The notes: generated from the sequence alone by a model not told the origin. DNA of 64,000 nucleotides from Mitragyna speciosa (GCA_024721245.1 CM045570.1:3471837-3535836), one strand, 5' to 3'. Counted from the stretch's first letter, positions 24,381 through 37,949 are shown. Numbers and translations: made by a program.

Positions 24381-26769
24381 ATGGCGAAGAAATCAAGTGC
24401 AGGCAGCGCAAATCCGAAGAAGAATAAGAAGAAAAGCAGCAAAAAATCAGGTCCAAATGCTGTAGCAATGAAGCAAAAAGCCCCGCTATCAAACCCCTTT
24501 GAAACCATTTGGTCCCGCCGCAAATTCGATATCCTCGGTAAAAAACGCAAGGGCGAAGAACGCCGTATCGGCCTTGCTCGCTCCCTCGCTATCGAAAAGG
24601 TCCACTGAAAATTATCTACTACTACTTATTGGAAGAAAATTGCATGAGAATTTATTTTAATTGATTAAATTTGGTTCATAAAAAAATGGGTTTTTGTTCT
24701 TTTAATGTTTTTTTTGGGTTTTTGAATTTTTGGTTTTTTTGGGGTTGTTTCTTTGATTTTGGATGCAGAGGAAGAAGACTTTGCTGAAGGAGTATGAGCA
24801 AAGTGGAAAGTCATCTGTCTTTTTGGACAAGCGAATTGGAGAGCAAAATGAAGTTCTTGGGGAGTTCGATAAGGCCATTATGAGGTCACAACGTGAAAGG
24901 CAGGTGAGATTGAATCTTTGGAAAATTTTTACGTTTCTTGAAGTTGTTGTAAAGGGAATAATTTCTGATGATAATTATAAATTTGATTTGATTCATAGAC
25001 AAAAGAGAGTTATTTCACGAGTTATTTGATGAATGGTTACATGCTACCGGAAGATAATAACTTTGATGTGCAATGCTGATAATGCCTTTTCTAGTTTTAG
25101 ATGATACCGAATGGTTTAGGCATAATATATCTCAGAAAGAACAAGGAAAGATAGTTGAATTAGAGTTTCATGGTCTTTTGCAATTTTTTGCATTCTGCTT
25201 GTATGTTTACCCAAGACCTTTTACGTTTTCTTCTTTCATCAATGATAGATGAAACTAAGCAAGAAAAGCAAGTATAATTTATCTGATGGGGAAGAAGATG
25301 AACTTGAGATTCAAGGTGGTCTTTTCCCGGAAAAGGATGATTTTGATGATGAAATACCATTTGATGACGATGAGGATGATAGCAGAAGTGCAAGTGGAAG
25401 TAAGTATATATTCCTTAGTTCCTTACAAATGCGTGCCTTGTATGGATGTGTATATGTACATGGTTATGAGATAAAAGTGCTTGTGTATATTATTAGACAT
25501 GGTATATTGGTTGTTTATTGTGTTAGTGCCTGCTCTTGTTGTTGAGCTATGCAAGAGTGAATCTTTAAAGAACCTGGGTTGAATAGATGAGCAAAAGATC
25601 AATTTTACGACAAGTATTAGATATCAGTACACAGTCACATATTTTACTTATACCTTGAGTACACAAGCTAAGTGCCTTGCGGTTTCAGAACCTAGATTGT
25701 GGGAAGGCCGTTTTTCTTTTCTTTCTGTTTGAAGTTTGTTTTCATATTAAACACTAATTGTACATCATATTTTTCCTCCTTCTCGGTGAATCTAAACATG
25801 TCTAAAGTTTGGTGATTGCTTTTGAGGAATGAGGTTAAATTTATTGCAAACCATGTGGCTTCGTTTTTTGGGTCAAATATTTGTTCACTGAAGTTTCATT
25901 AAGTTGTATCCCCACATGTGGTGTTAGTATAAACATTCTTAGGAAATGATGCCTTCTGTTTAGCATTTTTGCTGTTGCATCTGGAAAAAGACCAAGTATC
26001 CAAAAGTAAACTGGGGAAGAAGAAGAACCTAGGCCGGTTTTCATCCCTGATTTGAAAGATGTTGCAGTTGTGGAATGGTTGTGGACTTGTAAGTTTAATA
26101 TCTGTTTTGGCTGATGAACTTTTAAACTTAAGGGCTGTATGCAACACTATAAAACTCTAGCATATTGTTTGGCATGCGCATATTTTTAAAGGCATTGACA
26201 TTTCATCGATGTGTTATCATCTTGTATGTGATGTGTTATCTTGTATCTATTTCTTTCCTCTTGTATGCATGTGCATATTCTTTTGAAAAGATGCTATTTC
26301 ACAGCATGCTGCGATCATATCATGTATGTGATGTGTTGTCTTGTGTCCATTTCTTTCCTCTGCGAGGGTATAGCTGTTATGTTTATATTTTGTCTGTTGT
26401 CGTTAACAGCAGTTGCAGTTTAATTATAAAGGAAATGCTAAGATTTTCTTGATCTTCTTAGTTTTACATTCTAAATCTATTCAGTCTTAAATTTGATAAT
26501 TGTTGGTATGTTGGCCGTCCTCAATTTTTAGTTCCTCAATTTAAGTTACAATGAAATGGCTTTTTTTTTTTTTTTTTTTTGCCAGAGAAGTCGACTGATT
26601 TGGGACAGTTTAATCATTCTGCAGTCGAGAATGCTGACCAACCAGGTTTAGCAGGACAAGAAACTGTGAGATTCTCATTCTTCGTTTCACGGGTGTTAGT
26701 TGCTTTCTTATATGGAATTTGTCTGATCAAAATAGTTGACTTCTAGATGAATGAGCTGGATTTCTGTTG

Positions 26770-26801
<32 letters not shown>

Positions 26802-29800
26802 TGAGAGAGAGGGGCATAGAAGATAAGAGTATCTTTACTTGTTAAATTCCTCTCTATGTATGTTGAATAAAAATAACAGGATCAAAAACTTTTGCCATCC
26901 CAAGGACATTATGGAAAAGATCCTTTGAGACCTTTTCCCCCCGACTGGGGGAATTGTCTTTGCTTATGCATGTTGGTGCTAGATCTTTATAATGTCATTT
27001 ACACATTTTTATGTGCAAGTTCTTTCTAAGAAATCTTGCATTCATTTGGAAATGTTTAGCAGAATTATTCTGCCGAGCCTCACATTAATCTGATTCAAAG
27101 TTGATTATTGGATCTAACCTTTCCTCTGCTCATAAGTTGTGATTGATCTTGTCCCAAGCTTTCTTCATTTCTTTCAGAGCTGTGCATATTTGTTTGTATT
27201 AGATTTCCAAACTTAGGTAAAAGACTTGCCTGTAATTGGTCTTATTGTCATGACATTGGTGCCTGGTGATTATTGTAAAAACTGAGTTGGCTTTATCATT
27301 AAGCACTGAACCTCTTTTTCTTATGAGCTATTTAAGATGTTTTTCATCTGAGATTGATGATCAACAATTCTCTCAATATTAGCATTTGAAGCCTACAACC
27401 CTTTTCTTTTCGTGGGATATTTTGCGTTCATGGTAACTTGGTATCGCAACTTCACACACAAGTTCCTTTTGCATTGTAGTTTGGATGATCTTGGGATTGG
27501 TTTCTGTTCTTAAAAAAAATGGTGCTCCTGCAGTTTCACTGAAATTGTATGCTCTGGTTTGGTGGTTGTTTGTCTTTTCTATAATTCTACTAACTAATAC
27601 ATACGGCCTAACTAAGTAGGCTAGTGTATTGCATTTCATGGAGCCTGATGTCGTTTTTATTCAATTTTACTGTGCAACTGATAATCACTGCACTTTTCTT
27701 TGCATTGGAAAAATATAACTTCTCTTTGGATATGGATTTCTTTCTGCTTTGGAGTGAAAGTCCACTGAATTTTTTTCTTCCCTTATTGGAGCAAAATGCA
27801 GTTATTTTACGGATTGATTTCATACAAATTTTCTTGGCTTACCTGCCTACTTAACATGCTCTAGATATTTATCTTCCAAGGAATTTTCTCCCCCTTGCTA
27901 TTATCATTAAGGAGGGATGATGAGAGGCCGCCTGTCCTACTCCTGATGCATGTGATTTTGCTATTGCAGAGGCATAAAAGCAAGAAAGAAGTTATGGAGG
28001 AGATTATATCCAAGAGTAAATTCTTCAAGGTTGTGAGGGGGAATAATTTTGTTTATTGACTATTGCACAACTTTACTGAATTGATATTTATGATTATGCC
28101 TATGTTTCCTGTGTTTTTCTCTTTCAGGCTGAGAAGGCAAAGGACAAGGAGGAAAACGAGCAGTTAATTCAACATCTGGACCAAGAATTTGCATCTTTGG
28201 TGCAGTCTGAGGCACTCTTGTCATTGACCCAACCAAACAAGATGAATGCTCTGCGAGCGCTTGTTAATAAGACCAGTTCCATTAATGAAGAAAAGAAAAA
28301 TGAGATATCTTCAGTCCCAGATAAAACTGCTACTCGACTAGTACATTTCTATTCCTTTAGAAACTATTTCTATGTCTTCAGTCCCAGATAAAACTGGTCC
28401 TCGACTAGTACATTTCTATTCCTTTAGAAACTATGTCTATCTGTTACTTTGGGGTTTCTGTACTTATGTTTGTGTCACAAAAATTTCACTGATTTAAAAT
28501 TTCGTCTTCTTCATTATGTTGATCAATTGATACTATTGAATTGAGTGTTTTATCATAGGTTTTCCATTTTTTCCATTTTTCTCATTTCATGTCTAATTCT
28601 GATTTAAATTTTTACTTATTTTGTTTTATCTAAATAATTCTTCCTTCAATATGACCTTACAGGATAAACCTGATTCTTATGACAAGCTTGTAAGTGAGAT
28701 GGCATTAGATATGCGTGCTCGCCCATCAGATCGTACAAAGACAGCTGAAGAGATTGCACAAGAGGAGAAAGAGCGCTTGGAGCAATTAGAGGTATTGTTG
28801 CTCGCTGACAAGATCAGGCTTGCTTCTTGCTATCTAATATGTTTTTTGGTCTTATGAATTGGGAACTATGCTTATTATGAATGCAGAAGAAAATCTTCGG
28901 AGGATTGTATGTTGATTCTGGAAATGGATTTGATATTTTGTGTCTCTCAAAATGATTGATATGAGAGTTAGACATTATAAAACTACCTGTGGGAACTTCT
29001 TTAATACTCATTTAACTTGTGTGATGGTCCACCATGTCAGGAAGAGCGTCAGAAGAGGATGGTTGCTGGTAATGAATCAAGTGATGAGGATGCTGATGGT
29101 TCAGATGACTTTGACGCATCTGCCAAACGTCTCAGATCTTTATCTGGTGATGACCTTGGGGACTCATTTTTTCATGAAGAGGAGCAAAGAAATAAATTGG
29201 GATGGATTGAACAGATCTTGAAAAAGGATAATGCAGATGATCTTAAGAGTGAAGATGCTGCTTCTACAGACGATTCGGAGGGTAGTGAAAATGATAGTGA
29301 AGACGAAGAGTCTGAAGATGATGATGATGGAAGTGACAAAACTCATTTACTGAAGGACTGGGAACAGAGTGATGATGACAAACTTGGCACTGATCTGGAG
29401 GACGATGAAGAGGATGATGGTGATCTGGTAAAAGCACAGAAAAAAGAACCAGGAAATAAGGGAAGGCAAATAAACTTATCTGATTCTGGAACCATGAAAG
29501 CAACTGCTAAACAGCATTCAGTTCAGCAAGGGGAACTTCCTTATACAATTGAAGCTCCGAAAAGCCTGGAAGAATTTACATCATTGTTAGAGAATCGTAC
29601 TGATGATCAAATTGTTGAAGCAATCAGGAGAATTCGTGCGTTCAATGCGATCAATGTTGCAGCAGAAAATAGAAAGAAAATGCAAGTATGGAAATCTGTC
29701 TCTTCGTTTGTATTGTGTTGATTCTTTTCCCCTTATTAACATGATATTTCATGATCCTTGGATCAAGAGACTATAGTTTACTTCAGCTAAATATATGTTC

Positions 29801-32356
29801 TAGCAAATCCTTCTTACCATGTCCTTTCCCATGTGAAAGTTTTAAGGTTCTGAAGATTTTGGTTGTCTTCCATACTTTGCTGTAGATGCTTTGTGTCCTA
29901 TATGCTACATAGATCACTTGGTGCTGATATTTGTATGATGGGTCTTCATATTTAGAACTGCACATTGGAGCTTTAATTCTGTACTCTGCATCCATATGTA
30001 CTGATATTGATCTATACAATTTCCAGATGTTTTATGGCGTTCTATTGCAATATTTTGCTGTTTTAGCAAGTAAGATGCCATTGAACTTCAAGCTTTTGAA
30101 TTTGCTTGTGAAGCCATTGGTGGAGATGAGTGCGGAGATTCCATACTTTGCTGCCATATGTGCTCGTCAACGATTACTACGGACCAGGACACAGTTCTCT
30201 GTGGATGTCAAAAGTACAGGTTGAATCTTATTTCTCTTAGTACCCTGGAAATAATATTCATTTTGCTTAGATTTTTCCTTCATAACCTTAGACCCTTTTT
30301 GCAGCTATCTCACATCTTCCACTATTCCATTTTCATAGGGAAAAGCTGTTGGCCGTCTCTGAAAACAATGTTTCTTTTGAGGCTATGGTCTATGATCTTT
30401 CCATGCTCTGATTTTCGTCATGTGGTCATGACACCAGCAATCTTGTTGATGTGTGAATATTTGATGCGGTGTCCAGTTATGACAGGTCGAGATGCTCTGT
30501 TTGGTTCCTTCTTATGCTCTATGGTGCTCTCTGTAAGTGAACTTAATTCTTTTTCCGTTTCTTTTCTTCTTTCAAAAATGCTCTGGAAAGCATCAACTAT
30601 AAAGAGGAAGTTGATATGAAGTCTGCTGAAGTCTGCTTATGTAAAGGAAGTTGTAGTGAAAACTGTTTCTCAATTTGACATGCAGTATATGAAGTGTATT
30701 TCTAGTCTGATCTCCAATTATAGCCTGGATTTTGATTACGTTGTCCCTCCATGAAATCCTGTTTACTTTCATGTCTATATTTGTGTTCAACTTGTTTGAA
30801 TTTTTATGCAGGTAACAAAACAATCTCGAAAATTTTGTCCCGAGGCTTTAACATTCATAAGAACTCTGCTTATGGCAGCTTTTGACGAGACAGAAGGATC
30901 ATTTGGAGACCATCAGGTATAGCTTCAGTTGATCTTTCAGCCTGGAGAACAGATTGCCCAGTTGTTATGTAGTTTTTCGATTTTTTTTCTCATCCTATTA
31001 AAATTTATCTTTTACACTGAGCAACTGAATTATTTCTTATCAGAAATAGAGAGCAGAATTCTAGAGCTTCCTTAAGTTTCATTATTAGTTATACATGGAT
31101 TTGATTTAGGCAATTATTAATGGGAGTTTCACTAAAGAGACTAATTAATTTTTTGTTATAAATGCAGTTACAACATCTTATGGAAATTAGATCCCTGAAA
31201 CCCCTACTTTGCATAAAGAATCACGTGAAAGAGATCAACCGTTTAGATTTTCTTATGCTGATGAACTTGCCAGAGGATTCTCCTCACTTCAGCTCCAACC
31301 AGTTCAAGTGAGTCTTTCTTTTCTGCGGTAGTAAGCAGTATGTTGAATTGTTTTTTGCATGTTTTAATTTTGCATCAGGGTTTATCCAGTGCAATACAGT
31401 GGTCGTATAGATACTTTGAGGTTTTCCAAACAGAAAAGCATACTTTGTTTTATTATGAGACGCCAATAACATGAATAGATTTGGTGAAAGTTGTTATATT
31501 TCTTGTTTTCTGAGTATGATCTTTCACAATTTAACAATTAGATATGTGCTTTTTGACTCATTTTGCTGATATTTGATACACTGTGAACAACTGTTAAAAG
31601 GTTCCATTGAGCCATTGATTCTGTTGTTTATACAATATGTTTATAAAAATTTTGCTTTTTTGAGGTTGTTCGGCACTCATTAGAGAGAAGTGCTTTTGTT
31701 GACAGGGCTAGTGTTCTCACAGCAGTTGCTGAAACTCTGCAAGGATTTGTAAATGTTTATGAAGGATTCAATTCCTTTCCAGAAATATTTTTGCCAATTT
31801 CAATGGTATTACGTAAATTGGCAGAGCAACATCAAATGCCAGAAATATTGCAGAACAAACTCAGTGACATTGCCCAGCATATTGAGAAGAAAGCTGATGA
31901 GCATCACATCTTGCGTCAACCCCTCCAAATGAGGAAGCAAAAGCCTGTGCCAATTAAGATGCTTAATCCAAAATTTGAGGATAAGTAATTACCTTTCTGA
32001 TAAGTGATCCGTGATTTATCTTAATTACTCTAAAAAAAAATGATAACTAGGTTTATCTGCTGACATATTTTTAATTGATGAATTCCTCTAGCTTTGTCAA
32101 AGGAAGAGATTATGATCCAGATCGTGAACGAGCTGAGAGGAAAAAGTTGAAGAAACTTTTGAAACGGGAAGCTAAAGGTGCAGCCCGTGAACTCCGGAAA
32201 GATAATTGCTTCTTGTTCGAGGTGAAGGAAAAGGACAAGAAGCTATTTGAAGAAGAAAGAGCAGAGAAGTATGGGAAAGCAAGGGCTTTCCTTCAAGAAC
32301 AAGAGCATGCATTTAAATCTGGTCAATTGGGAAAAGGCAGGAAGAGGAGGAGATAA
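24381..32356 (+). CDS. NOP14: Nucleolar protein NOP14 (small-subunit processome)
   Basis: Nucleolar component of the 90S/SSU processome, needed for 18S rRNA maturation and 40S assembly. Fourteen exons: 24381-24599, 24769-24903, 25249-25399, 26586-26665, 27970-28029, 28128-28340, 28663-28791, 29041-29685, 30027-30219, 30339-30532, 30812-30916, 31168-31307, 31706-31984, 32092-32356; 2808 nt, 935 residues, all GT-AG with continuous frame (Arabidopsis homologue about 900). N-terminus is Lys/Ser-rich (nucleolar targeting type), followed by NPFETIWSRRKFDILGKKRK. Conserved blocks: PDSYDKLVSEMALDMRARPS and DRTKTAEEIAQEE (exon 7), PYTIEAPKSLEEFTSLL (exon 8), CWPSLKTMFLLRLWSMIFPC (exon 10), GRDYDPDRERAERKKLKKLL (exon 14). 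Exon 8 holds a long Asp/Glu/Ser acidic stretch. The protein ends KGRKRRR. The exon 6 donor sits in a 67-bp tandem duplication. Confidence 0.95.
26771..26802 (+). repeat. (TG)n microsatellite in NOP14 intron 4
   Basis: About 16 TG units followed by GAGAGAGAGG. Intronic, likely length-polymorphic. Confidence 0.9.
28308..28441 (+). repeat. 67-bp tandem duplication spanning the NOP14 exon 6 splice donor
   Basis: 28308-28374 and 28375-28441 are two near-identical 67-bp units with a handful of differences. Each contains the end of the exon (CAGTCCCAGATAAAACTG...CTCGACTA) and the donor GTACAT. The first donor (28341) keeps the frame into exon 7. The second would add 67 nt and bring an in-frame TAA. 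Confidence 0.9.
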
Positions 32357-35094
32357 ACTTGTTTTCAGCTATTGGAATTTGGAACTTTAATACTCTTTAT
32401 ATGCTTGTTTCCCACTTTCAGTAAGTTGTCAAACCTTTTCTTTCCGTGTGTTTCCTTCTATATGCTGTTATGATTGTACCTGCTGCCTCTTATGTATTTA
32501 TGCTTTATTATTCTTTCTTTTTTGGAAGAGAGAGTACTTTCTGCTTAGTTCAAGAACTCAAATACGTTTTGAATTTGGAAGTTCGATTCATGAAACAGAT
32601 AGTTCCAGTTTTTTTATACATTGGTTTATGGGATTTACCCTCCTTTTGATGCAACTACTCGAGTTTTTCCTAAATTGAGCCAGTCTGAGAACGATTTTCA
32701 TCGTCTTAGTTATTCATGGATGTATAAACTGTTTTGTGTTGGTGCATGTGAATTCTGAAACATACTGATGATAATTTTGTTATTTCAGGTGTTCATTATC
32801 ATGGGAAAGCTTTGATGGAGTAGAGCTTCTGCATTGGTCTTTTTTATAAAAGGCTGAAGCGTTCAAACTTTTGTGCTTTCGTGGCTTCAACAAGAAATGT
32901 GTATTAAAGGGTGGCATGCTGAGGAAACATGGGAGGTGAAATTTTTAGTGCTATTTTGGCAAACTCCATAAGTAGGTCTGTCTTTGTATTCACTGACACG
33001 ATAGGGAGGAGAAGGAACCAAAAAAAAAAAAAAAGGTCCTGTCCATTATAGGTGGTGCTGTTGTAAGCTTAGTCTCCGTAATTTAAGAGAGATTCTTGAT
33101 TTCATGTTTCTATCGTCCCTTGGAGATCAAAATGCAGTTAAACTGCAATCTATATCAAGTTTTGTTAGCAAGTTTTGCAGTTTTTAGCATTTCTATTCAT
33201 TTCCATAATTTCTGATGAGAAAAGTTCCTAATCTGGGGAGTGCAAGAACTCTATTGGTAGTAAATTGGACCGGAATATCAAGATTTCAGAAAACATTGTG
33301 TTCCTCTGCACGATTTTAGGACCAATCAGAAGATGTTTTTCCGTGACATGGTCATTAAATTACCAAGCAACTGTCAAGCAAATGCTAGTGGCCCGGTAGT
33401 AACTTCTTGATGATGGATTGGAAAACAAAAATGTGAAAATGCTCAACGACTTCTCAAGTATCCGCGTCAACCATTTTACATTGTATTCCTAATTTCACAC
33501 TGCCTAATGATCGTGATATTAGTTAATACATCATCTGGGTTTTCTTGTTTTCTTAGGGTGGGGGCGAGGGGGCAGTTATCTGCGCGTGGAATGTGGAACT
33601 TGAGTACCATAGAAGGCATTTGCTTCATGCCTCATATTTCCACACTTGCCGACAAAACTGATGGCCACATTGAAAAAGGAAGTTTCTGCATTTTCATGGC
33701 GAATATGTGAAGATGAAGCCAAGGCGCAGTAAATGAGGTAATTGGTGTCCTTTGATTTGATTGCAAGGGTACTCTCGACCTTTTATCTTGAGGAAAGGAA
33801 AATTTCCACTAATAAAAAGCAAAAGAAAAAAAAATAAAAAACGACATGTTTGCACGTATAACTAGCATAGCGAAACATACAGTTTGTTTGGATAATTTTT
33901 TTTTTTAAATGTTCTTTTGTAAAAATATTATTGTAATGGTTTTAAATATTTTTTTAAAATAAAATGATGGTTAAAAAAAATGTATAGATTTTTTTTCAAA
34001 ACATGATTGTTTAAAAACAGTGTCAAACCAACACAGTCATAAATTTTGAAGATATAAAATTTGTTTTTATTTATTCTTTTATACTGCATCTTTTGTGTTT
34101 GTGTGTGTGTTAGAGGTTTTTTTGTTTTGGTGTTTGGTGGGGGGTGGTTTGGGAATCTGAATTTCATAAAAGAAACTTAAACGGTTCTCAATAATCTTAT
34201 GTTTCTGGTCTTAAAAGAGACTCGACTTTGATCACATTCTTTCTTCTTTCTCCATCATCCTGTCAAATAATAAAATGTAAAATCGAAAGGAGAGGAAAGC
34301 CTTTCAATTTTTAACTAGTAGATGTAACCTTCGAACCATGTTCCAGTCAATCTTTATTTTATTAAGTGTCAAGTCAAGCTTTATCTTTCTTTTTTAATTA
34401 TTTTTATTAGCCATTGTCCCTCATTGTTACAAATGCTACCCTAGAAACAGAGGTATTTTATATTGTAGTTCATTTGTACTATTACTTTATTAAAAGTTTT
34501 TTTTTTTTTTAAAAAGAACATTCTATCACTTTTGGGATCACAGGGAATGCAATAGTTGAAGATAATTTTTTGGACAGTATTGAATTATTGGTTTTCTTTT
34601 TCCTAATACAAGTAACTATTAATATATCCTACACCACTTTTTTATGCAAATGAATTTACATACATACACATGTATAAAATGAAAATTAAAAATTTAAATA
34701 TAAATTACATGTTATGTATCTAGATATATTTGTACAAAAAAATTTCACCGTAGGTAAGATTAATCCTATAAAAGATTTATAGCGATTTCAATTTTAGAAT
34801 CACCATAGATAAGACGAAGATATTTTCTCAACTTGGGGCCCATTAATTTAGCGTAATTAACCAAATCTCAGATGATGACATTGATGGCTATCCTTAAGTA
34901 TCCTTAAGTGTCAAATTCAGTAGTTGGACAATAGTATCTATTTTTATTTCTTATAACACCCATCCAACTTTTCTTTCACTAGTATTGTAATTCTAAAAAT
35001 TGTTCTTATTAATTATTATACATATTCCATTATTCCATTTCCATAGTTAAATTAGTTATCCTAGTATTAATATCCCATACCCACAACCTCAGGC
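32357..35094. other. NOP14 3' flank and spacer to the A-B array
   Basis: NOP14 3' UTR to about 33.2 kb, possibly with an intron (an acceptor-like pyrimidine run and CAG lies near 32789). Further right the sequence is AT-rich; 33890-34170 has a GTTTGGATAA start and poly-T/A runs like the small MITEs elsewhere. From about 34600 the sequence aligns with 48560 onward, so the left edge of the local duplication is here. The 67-codon frame at 33507 has no family feature. Confidence 0.55.

Positions 35095-35128
<34 letters not shown>
35095..35128 (+). repeat. (CA)n microsatellite just before gene A copy 1
   Basis: About 17 CA units ending 20 bases before the gene A ATG, in the presumed 5' leader. 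Copy 2 has only a short interrupted version (50328-50342), so leader length differs between the paralogues. Confidence 0.9.
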
Positions 35129-35132
<4 letters not shown>

Positions 35133-35147
35133 GAAGAGAAATTAGAG

Positions 35148-35507
35148 ATGTGGAACTTTGTGGTGGAGAAGCTGAAGGAACTGTGGCTGGCAATAGAGAA
35201 CTTCTGGGGACAATTCTTGGGTTGGTTTGACAAAGTATTTCCACCGGATACAAGAGCAGACAAGCTTCACCAGTGGCTTCATATTGGTTTAATTGTTCTC
35301 ATAGTGGTTGTATCCGTGGCGGTTGTGTTCACGTGCCTTTATTACTGCTGCAAATGCTGCTGCAGAGGTGGAGGCCGGGGAGGGAGGATGATGAAAGCTC
35401 CCGGGAGAGGCTTTAGGATGCCTAGAAGCCCCTTTGAGGCGAATCCCAAGTTGTATTTTCGTAATTTTCGTTCAAATCCTGGTGCAGGTCCTGATGAACT
35501 CTGGTGA
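35148..35507 (+). CDS. Family A small membrane protein, copy 1 (unrecognised)
   Basis: Single-exon frame, 119 residues; I do not recognise a named family. Residues 1-30 form an aromatic amphipathic segment (WNFVVEKLKELWLAIENFWG...). Residues 46-66 are one hydrophobic span (HIGLIVLIVVVSVAVVF). Directly after it lies a cysteine cluster (C63, C67, C68, C70-C72) that could be palmitoylated. Then a Gly/Arg-rich basic stretch and a tail with MKAPG (82-86), M91, R93, F96-E97, YFR (103-105), R108, ending PGAGPDELW. The basic residues after the span suggest the tail is cytosolic. The second copy at 50362 is highly conserved in protein with in-frame changes only, which supports that it is a real gene. 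The ATG is the first in frame. The tail motif also occurs in family B. Confidence 0.8.
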   Translation: MWNFVVEKLKELWLAIENFWGQFLGWFDKVFPPDTRADKLHQWLHIGLIVLIVVVSVAVVFTCLYYCCKCCCRGGGRGGRMMKAPGRGFRMPRSPFEANPKLYFRNFRSNPGAGPDELW

Positions 35508-36740
35508 AGTTCACTACTATTAGCCATATACAAATCTAAGAGTGATCTTTGATCTTGGTATCAATATGTATTATGTATGTAATCTTCCTACTTTTTATCT
35601 TTATCCTTTTTTTTTTTTTTTTTTGGTGTCTGTGACTTCTAGTAAAGATCAAAGATCAGATCGGGTGGTCATGGTGGATGCTTTTGTAGTGATGATTGTT
35701 ATGATGTTCCTTTGAGTTTGTGATTTATCATCTTTAGATGGTTCAAGTTATTAATGGGGGCAATATGTATTTGTTTAAGAATTAGTTAAATACTTATATA
35801 TTTTTTTTTGTTTTACAGTACTGCTTTTTTTCAGTGGCAAAAAGTAGAGAATTGAGAAGAAATTAGCCGCTAATTCCATGATTAACATTCCTTAACTATG
35901 ATGAGAGTGAAACCTCTGTTTCTTCCTAGCTTCAATGACATTGGATATTAGACCTGCTATGGAGTGCTGGACTAACAATAATATTGGGAATTTTGGTAAT
36001 ACTTGGCAAAATCAAATACTATAATATGCCCGCACCTCTAATCCGCACTTCATTTAACTAGTATAGCTTTTTCTTCTCCTTCTTTTTTTAAATATTTTAT
36101 TATCATAATAATATAAATACTTTGTCAAAATTCTCTTCTATGATTTATCATTTATTTTCACTTCCAATTATTATCTTTCTTTTTAATAATTATGTACTTT
36201 AATTATATCTCTCAATTATAGACGATACAAACAATTAAGCACTGAAATTTAGTCATCATACATTTTTACTAAGATTTACACGAGGGATAAGTGTTTATTA
36301 AATGGTATAATTTGTAAAACTATTTATTAATATTTTTTTTAGATTTGATCCACATGATTAAATCTATTGAGTTCATACTGATCAAATTCCCTTAAAAATT
36401 TTTATAGAAAAGATTAATTGTTTAAGAATTTAATTTTTATTAAAAATTATTCTTAGGTAATTACTATACTAGAAGAAGAGCGTAGCGTTTGTATTGCATA
36501 AGCTTATAAGTATTTTCTAAGACAGATGGGTAGGAATTTAGTAGACCGAGTTCCACGTCAATTCGGCTACATAATATATCTTCACTATAGATCTCCACCT
36601 CACCCATAAAACTTCACTGAAGCTCCGCTGCTCGGCACTTTGGCTAATTACCTTGGGAGATTAAATTTATTTTCAGTTGCTGTTACATCCTCATTAATGC
36701 TTTGACATTAATTGATATTTTCGAAGTATGGTTTGTCTTA
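35508..36740. other. 3' flank of gene A copy 1
   Basis: AT-rich sequence that matches the 3' flank of gene A copy 2 (50701-52100, minus its Stowaway insertion). No gene recognised. The pyrimidine run at 35608-35625 follows the likely 3' end. Confidence 0.6.
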
Positions 36741-36749
36741 TTTCTAATA

Positions 36750-37940
36750 GGGTTAATAACACTTTGCCCCCCTAAACTTAGTAGGGTAGTCACACTTTGC
36801 CCCCTCAACTTTAAATATATACACTTTGCCCCCCAAAGGCTAGTCAAAGTTAATAATTAAAAAAAAAAGTGAGTGTTATGACATTATTGCCCTTTTATTA
36901 ATTAATATATTTATAACTTTATATCATTTCTTGTTATTTTTAAAAGATTTATTTCTTCACTATCATATAAATTATATAAAAATATCAAACTAAAAAATTT
37001 AAAGAAAGTTAATATTTAATTTACATCTTTAAAAATTTTTCTCTTGTATGAATATTTACTTCTATATATGTTATTTTTAATTTATTAGACTTTAAGTTAA
37101 ACAGAATTGATAAAAAGCACGACAATAAAAGATAAATTCAATTACCAAAATTTATATAAAAATGTAATACCAAACTCATTTATTTAAAGTAATTTTTTAT
37201 CATTTTAGTTTATTTAAACTTTTTGCCTAATATTATTGTCATTTTTATATTTATCAAATTATTCCAATATGAAATTCTTAATTAAAGAATTTCTTATTTT
37301 TTATTGTTTTGGACTAAATGTTATATATATATATTTTGACTTATTTATTCTTGTTTGCCCTAGTACTGTATAATGGGCTAATTGTTCTTTTTTCCCAAAA
37401 TATTCTTTGATTAAAAATTTCATATTGGACTAATTTGATAAATATAAAAATGACTATGATATTAGTCCAAAAGTTTAAATAATTTAAAATAATAAAAATT
37501 TAGTTTAAATAAATGAGTTTGGTATTACCATTTTTATACAAAATTTGACAATTAAATTTATTTGAGTGTCGTGTTATTTATCGGTTTTGTTTGACTTAAA
37601 GTATAATAAATTAAACAAAACATATATAGAAGTAAATATTAATTTAAGAGGAAAATTTCAAAGATATAAACTAAATATTAACTTTCTTTAAATTTTTTAG
37701 TTTGATATTCTTATATAATTAATACGATAGAGAATATATAAATCTTTTAAAAATGAAAAGAAATGATATTAAGTTATAAATTTATTCATTAATAAAAGGG
37801 CAATAATGTCATAACACTCACTTTTTTTTTTTTAATTCCTAACTTTGACTAGTCTTGGTAGTAAAGTGTATATATTTAAAGTTGAGGAGGGTAAAGTGTG
37901 ACTATCCCCTAAGTTCAGGGGGGCAAAGTGTTATTAACCC
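36750..37940. mobile_element. 1.19-kb foldback transposon, MULE-like (9-bp target duplication)
   Basis: Almost the whole element is one long inverted repeat. The left half starts GGGTTAATAACACTTTGCCC and the right half ends with its complement; words such as GACATTATTGCCCTTTTATT, CTTTGCCCCC and AACTCATTTATTTAAA recur in opposite orientation at mirrored positions. Arms are roughly 0.5 kb each with an AT-rich centre near 37330-37400. A perfect 9-bp target duplication TTTCTAATA flanks it (36741-36749 and 37941-37949), the length made by Mutator-type transposases. No coding capacity, so it is non-autonomous. A transcript would form a long hairpin. Confidence 0.85.
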
Positions 37941-37949
37941 TTTCTAATA

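Noticed and set aside
30158..30338. NOP14 exon extended to include 30305-30338
   Set aside because: Starting exon 10 at the earlier CAG (30302-30304) adds LSHIFHYSIFI-type residues not seen in NOP14; the acceptor at 30338 gives the conserved GKSCWPSLKT join.
33507..33710. 67-codon frame downstream of NOP14
   Set aside because: No similarity to a family, no splice context, and not repeated elsewhere.
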